This document shows, piece after piece, positions 60,601 through 64,000 of a stretch of 64,000 nt of DNA. The notes under the pieces were generated by a model that saw only the letters and a list, made by a program, of their open reading frames with translations, was not told where the DNA came from and ran no database searches. The translations under genes and the position numbers were made by a program. Source of the DNA: CAKSST01 sp045535505 (GTDB taxonomy: Bacteria > Bacillota > Clostridia > Oscillospirales > Acutalibacteraceae); NCBI GenBank assembly GCA_045535505.1, contig JAZSLU010000032.1, positions 1-64,000 of the forward strand, written 5' to 3'. The stretch's first letter is position 1, and every line of letters begins with the position of its first letter.

Positions 60601-61421
60601 CTTCTGAAGATATGCCTTTCTTGCCCGATGGTACACCCCTTGATATCGTTCTTAACCCCTTGGGCGTTCCTTCACGTATGAACATTGGTCAGGTTCTTGA
60701 GGTTCACCTTGGCTATGCTGCAAAAGCACTCGGATGGAAGGTTTGCACACCTGTTTTTGACGGTGCACATGAGGCTGATATCCGCGCATGTCTTAAAGAA
60801 GCAGGTTTACGTGAAGACGGTAAAACAATTCTTTATGACGGACGTACAGGCGAACCCTTTGATAACCCTGTAACCGTTGGTTATATGTATTATCTTAAAT
60901 TGCATCACTTGGTTGATGATAAAATCCACGCTCGTTCAACAGGTCCTTACTCACTTGTTACGCAGCAACCTCTCGGTGGTAAAGCACAGTTTGGTGGTCA
61001 GCGTTTCGGTGAGATGGAGGTTTGGGCTCTTGAGGCTTACGGTGCTGCATACACCCTTCAAGAGATTCTTACTGTTAAGTCTGACGATGTTGACGGACGT
61101 TCAAAGACCTATGAAGCTATTGTTAAAGGACAGAATATTCCTAAGCCCGGCATTCCCGAGTCATTTAAGGTTCTTATTAAAGAACTTCAATCATTGGCTC
61201 TTGATGTTAAGGTTTTGGATGCTGACAATGAGGAAATTGACTTAAAGCAGACCTTTGATGATGACGATATCGGTCTTTCAGCAAATGTATATGAAGAAAA
61301 TACAGTTGCTGATAACTTAAATGGTTTCTCTCTTGAGGACGAAAACGGTGACCCAATTGTTGAACCTGTTAGTGAAGACAGTGAAATGGCTCAGGTTGCC
61401 GCAAGTGAAGAAAATTATTAA
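57699..61421 (+). CDS. rpoB: RNA polymerase beta subunit
   Basis: 1240 residues. Rifampicin-region segments SSPLSQFMDQTNPLSELTHK and RRLSALGPGGLSRDRA are wild-type-like. Downstream, GRHGNKGVVS, LVTQQPLGGKAQFGGQRFG and MEVWALEAYGAAYTLQEIL are the expected active-site and RpoC-contact regions. The C-terminal tail (about 1170-1240) is acidic and variable. AAGGAGTGAT lies about 12 bases before the ATG. Upstream is prfB and not rplJ-rplL, which usually precede rpoB in Firmicutes. Confidence 0.98.
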   Translation: MLPENMVKLVHLGNNERYSFSKIEEKFDMPNLIEVQKNSYNWFVNEGLKEVFRDMSSITDYTGNLVLDFIDYRFDDTPKYSVLECKARDTTYSTALRVTARLFNKETGEIKESEVFMGDFPLITDSGTFVINGAERVVVSQLIRSPGVYFNFDRDDKTGKKLFNSTVIPNRGAWLEYEMDVNDVMYVRIDKTRKLPVTTLVRALGIADNKSMIDLFGESDILNATLEKDITIDVDHALTEVYYKLRPGEPTTVEGANSHINQLFFDVRRYDISRVGRHKYNKKLALAVRLNGMTLSRPLADPMTGEIIAEQGEVITRERAQFLQSKGICEAYVYAANADEANGEQKEVKILTNKMVNINDFVSYDLSDLVNEHVSFPVLKTILEDDTIQSEQDFRNAVAQHIDDLIPKTITHDDIYASINYYLGLAHDIGTIDDIDHLGNRRIRSVGELLQNQVRIGFARMERVVRDKMTLQAQDVDSITPQSLINIRPVVAVIKEFFGSSPLSQFMDQTNPLSELTHKRRLSALGPGGLSRDRASFEVRDVHYSHYGRMCPIETPEGPNIGLISYLATYAKIDEYGFIQAPFRRVDKKTGKVLDEVVYMTADEEDEYIVAQANEPLNQDGTFVRDRVYVRIRDEFREVDPKKVDFIDVSPKMVVSVATAMIPFLENDDTNRALMGSNMQKQAVPLLRTENPIVGTGMEYKTAVDSGVVVLANNDGVVKSVSAEAVTIKNNNGDIDEYSLIKFLRSNHGTCINQKPIVSVGQKVAKGDVIADGPATCNGEISLGKNALIGFMTWEGYNYEDAVLINERLIREDVYTSIHIEEYELGARDTKLGPEEITRDIPNVGEDALKDLDDQGIIRVGAEVHAGDILVGKVTPKGETELTAEERLLRAIFGEKAREVRDTSLRVPHGESGTVVDVKVFSRENSSELSPGVNLVVRCYIAQKRKISVGDKMAGRHGNKGVVSRVLPSEDMPFLPDGTPLDIVLNPLGVPSRMNIGQVLEVHLGYAAKALGWKVCTPVFDGAHEADIRACLKEAGLREDGKTILYDGRTGEPFDNPVTVGYMYYLKLHHLVDDKIHARSTGPYSLVTQQPLGGKAQFGGQRFGEMEVWALEAYGAAYTLQEILTVKSDDVDGRSKTYEAIVKGQNIPKPGIPESFKVLIKELQSLALDVKVLDADNEEIDLKQTFDDDDIGLSANVYEENTVADNLNGFSLEDENGDPIVEPVSEDSEMAQVAASEENY

Positions 61422-61441
61422 TTTGGGAGGTATAAGCTATT

Positions 61442-64000
61442 ATGAAGAATATAGAGTTTGAATCAATCAGAATTGGCTTGGCATCTCCTGAACAAATCAG
61501 AAATTGGTCTTACGGAGAGGTTACCAAACCCGAAACAATTAACTATCGTACGCTCAAACCGGAACAGTCAGGTCTGTTCTGTGAGCGTATCTTTGGCCCC
61601 ATGAAAGACTGGGAATGCCATTGCGGTAAGTATAAAAGAATCCGTTATAAAGGTAAAATATGCGAACGCTGCGGCGTTGAGGTTACACGTGCCAAGGTTC
61701 GTCGCGAACGTATGGGTACTATTGAACTTGCAGCTCCTGTTTCACATATTTGGTACTTTAAGACAATTCCCTCACGTATGGGTATTGTTCTTGACCTTTC
61801 ACCCAAGGTGTTAGAGCAGGTTCTTTACTTCTCACAGTATATTGTTACCGATCCCGGTTCAACACCTTTAGAGAAGAAACAACTTCTTACTGAGGCTCAG
61901 TACCGCGATATGCGTGAAAAATATGAGGACGACTTTGAGGCTGGCATGGGTGCAGAAGCTATCAAAAAGCTCCTTATGGAAATTGACGTTGAAAAAGAAT
62001 GCGAACAGATGAAGGCAGAGATTAATGATATCGCTACTTCAAAGTTTACACAAAATCAGCGTCGTGTACGACTCTTAAAGCGTCTCGAAATTCTTGAAGC
62101 TTTCAGAGTTTCGGGCAACCGCCCCGAATGGATGATTCTTGACGTTATCCCGGTTATCCCGCCCGATTTACGTCCGATGGTACAATTGGATGGCGGCCGT
62201 TTTGCAACGAGCGACCTTAACGATTTGTATCGTCGTGTTATCAACCGTAACAACCGTCTTAAGAGATTGCTTGAACTTCATGCTCCCGATATTATCGTAC
62301 GTAACGAAAAACGTATGCTTCAGGAGGCTGTTGACGCTCTCATCGATAACGGTCGTCGCGGCAAACCTGTTACCGGTCCCAGCAACCGTCCTTTAAAATC
62401 ACTTTCAGATATGCTTAAGGGTAAACAGGGTCGTTTCCGTCAAAACTTGCTTGGTAAACGTGTTGACTATTCAGGTCGTTCTGTTATCGTTGTTGGTCCC
62501 GAACTTAAAATGTATCAGTGTGGTCTTCCTAAAGAAATGGCACTTGAGTTGTTCAAGCCTTTCGTTATGAAACGCCTTACCGAAACAGGTCTTGTTTCTA
62601 ATATTAAGGCTGCACGCAAAAAAGTTGAACGTGCCGATGTCGAAGTTTGGGATGCTCTTGAAACAGTTATTAAGGACCATCCTGTTCTTCTTAACCGTGC
62701 TCCTACGCTTCACAGACTTGGCATTCAGGCATTTGAGCCTGTTTTGGTTGAAGGTCGTGCTTTGAAGTTGCATCCTCTTGTATGTACCGCTTATAACGCC
62801 GATTTCGACGGTGACCAGATGGCTGTTCACGTACCACTTTCAGCTGAGGCTCAGGCAGAAGCACGTTTCCTGATGCTTGCTGCTAACAACCTTCTTAAGC
62901 CTTCAGATGGTAAACCCGTTGCTGTTCCTACACAGGATATGGTTCTCGGTTCTTACTATCTTACAATTGTTAAAGAAGATGACCTTGGCGCAGGTAAAGC
63001 TTTCCTTAGCAAAGAAGAAGCATTGCTTGCTTATGACAATGGTGCTGTTTCATTACATGCTCCCATTAAAATCAGAAGATTTGGCAAGGATGCTGACGGT
63101 AACGAAATATCTCAATTGGTTGATGCAACTGTTGGTTTCATTATTTTCAACGAGTCAATTCCTCAGGATATGGGCATTGTTGACCGAACAGTTAAAGGCC
63201 ATGAGTTAGATCTTGAAATTTCGCCTTATGTAATGAAAAAGGATGAAAACGGCGAGTATGTTTATGTTACCGATGCTAACGGCAAACGTAAGGTAAACAA
63301 AATTGATAAGAAAAAGCTCGGCGCTATCATTGAGGCTTGTATCAGAAAGTTCGGCACAAGCCGCGCAGCAATAGTTCTTGATAAAATTAAGGCTACAGGT
63401 TTCAAATATTCAACAAAGGGTGCGATTACCGTTGCTGTTACAGACGCGGTTATTCCTCCCAAAAAGGCTGAATTGCTTAAAGCTGCTGAAGAAAAAATTG
63501 ATGCAGTTAATGATGACTTTGAAATGGGCTTCCTTACAAATGAGGAACGCAGCAATGAGGTTATCAAAATTTGGAACGAGGCAACCGAAAAAGTTGCTGA
63601 CGCTCTTAAAGACAACCTTGACGAGTTCAACCCCATCTTTATGATGGCTGACTCTGGTGCTCGTGGTTCTATGAGCCAGATTCGTCAGTTGGCAGGTATG
63701 CGTGGTTTGATTGCCAACACAGCCGGTAAGGTTATTGAGGTTCCCATTCGCGCTAACTACCGTGAGGGCTTGAACGTTCTTGAATACTTTATATCTTCAC
63801 GTGGTGCTCGTAAGGGTCTTGCCGATACAGCTTTGCGTACTGCTGACTCCGGTTATCTTACACGTCGTCTTGTTGACGTTGCTCAAGATGTTATCGTTAG
63901 GGAAGACGAGTGCGATTGCGATGAGGGCTTAACAGTTTCTGCAATCTGCGATAGCACAATCAAAGATAAAAAGAGCTATATAGAAACTCTTAGAGAACGT
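61442..64000 (+). CDS. rpoC: RNA polymerase beta' subunit (cut by the window end)
   Basis: 853 codons from the ATG at 61442 to the last base of the window, with no stop, so the gene is partial (about 1,200 residues expected). GGGAGGT precedes the ATG by about 9 bases. The N-terminal zinc site (CHCGKYKRIRYKGKICERCG), the RPLKSLSDMLKGKQGRFRQN region, the bridge region start and the catalytic NADFDGDQMAVH are present. Twenty bases separate it from rpoB; they form one operon. Confidence 0.97.
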   Translation, partial: MKNIEFESIRIGLASPEQIRNWSYGEVTKPETINYRTLKPEQSGLFCERIFGPMKDWECHCGKYKRIRYKGKICERCGVEVTRAKVRRERMGTIELAAPVSHIWYFKTIPSRMGIVLDLSPKVLEQVLYFSQYIVTDPGSTPLEKKQLLTEAQYRDMREKYEDDFEAGMGAEAIKKLLMEIDVEKECEQMKAEINDIATSKFTQNQRRVRLLKRLEILEAFRVSGNRPEWMILDVIPVIPPDLRPMVQLDGGRFATSDLNDLYRRVINRNNRLKRLLELHAPDIIVRNEKRMLQEAVDALIDNGRRGKPVTGPSNRPLKSLSDMLKGKQGRFRQNLLGKRVDYSGRSVIVVGPELKMYQCGLPKEMALELFKPFVMKRLTETGLVSNIKAARKKVERADVEVWDALETVIKDHPVLLNRAPTLHRLGIQAFEPVLVEGRALKLHPLVCTAYNADFDGDQMAVHVPLSAEAQAEARFLMLAANNLLKPSDGKPVAVPTQDMVLGSYYLTIVKEDDLGAGKAFLSKEEALLAYDNGAVSLHAPIKIRRFGKDADGNEISQLVDATVGFIIFNESIPQDMGIVDRTVKGHELDLEISPYVMKKDENGEYVYVTDANGKRKVNKIDKKKLGAIIEACIRKFGTSRAAIVLDKIKATGFKYSTKGAITVAVTDAVIPPKKAELLKAAEEKIDAVNDDFEMGFLTNEERSNEVIKIWNEATEKVADALKDNLDEFNPIFMMADSGARGSMSQIRQLAGMRGLIANTAGKVIEVPIRANYREGLNVLEYFISSRGARKGLADTALRTADSGYLTRRLVDVAQDVIVREDECDCDEGLTVSAICDSTIKDKKSYIETLRER

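Noticed and set aside
1..64000. CRISPR arrays, tRNA or rRNA genes, insertion sequences, prophage genes
   Set aside because: Looked for direct repeat arrays, CCA-ending cloverleaf patterns, transposase or integrase motifs and flanking inverted repeats; none found.

Overview
The window looks like chromosome from a low-GC, spore-forming member of the Clostridia (Eubacteriales, perhaps an Oscillospirales-type gut anaerobe). The reasons are strong AGGAGG-type ribosome binding sites, consensus sigma-A promoters, GTG/TTG starts, many U-tailed hairpin terminators, and a scattered set of sporulation and germination genes (sipL, gerB-gerC-gerA, ylbJ-like, yqfC, yqfD, ytvI-like). The fermentative genes present are citrate-lyase type, acetate kinase, a sodium-pump decarboxylase and EtfAB. 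No rRNA, tRNA, CRISPR array, phage or insertion sequence was seen. The genus is not determinable from this sequence alone.

Layout. 0-8.2 kb: sipL, pncB, a lipoprotein, then lon-ysxC-lysA. 8.2-8.6 kb: an intergenic stretch holding an unlisted 37-codon cysteine-rich gene on the minus strand. 8.6-14.6 kb: a ClpA/ClpC-like unfoldase and a germinant-receptor operon in B-C-A order. 14.6-16 kb: two minus-strand genes (a small Cys-rich protein and a YlbJ-like membrane protein). 16-23.2 kb: the conserved block yqfC-yqfD-phoH-ybeY-era-yqzL-recO-mutS2; yqzL is a short gene overlapping recO. 23.2-25.4 kb: an orphan surface protein with leucine-rich repeats, Ig-like domains and a dockerin-like module. 25.4-28.4 kb: a minus-strand amino-acid operon (pheB-type ACT protein, hom, aspartokinase). 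28.5-37.8 kb: ytvI-like, DUF3343-cysteine desulfurase, cdaA-cdaR, a small membrane protein, recD2-comF, mreB.

37.8-49.2 kb is the metabolic centre of the window. It is an eleven-gene operon encoding a citrate-lyase type enzyme (citD, citE, citF), an unrecognised barrel-like protein, a two-subunit class I hydratase (beta before alpha), a GldA-type dehydrogenase, an MmgE/PrpD protein, a GlcD-type flavoprotein and EtfB-EtfA. It has its own promoter, preceded by a pair of near-identical 17-bp operator-like repeats. After a convergent tmcAL come ackA and oadG-oadB, which fit the same metabolism: acid cleavage to acetate plus a 2-oxo acid, Na+-coupled decarboxylation, and ATP from acetyl phosphate. 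The actual substrate is not settled by the sequence; citrate, citramalate/mesaconate and tartrate are all possible.

53.6-64 kb: a minus-strand P-type ATPase homologue in which almost every catalytic and ion-site motif is altered although the ORF, promoter and RBS are intact; then prfB without its programmed frameshift; and rpoB-rpoC under their own strong promoter and not preceded by rplJ-rplL. rpoC runs off the window end.

The items I would look at first are the motif-altered P-type ATPase, the acid-degradation operon with its operator, the 37-residue Cys-rich gene, and a promoter nested inside the terminator upstream of pncB.
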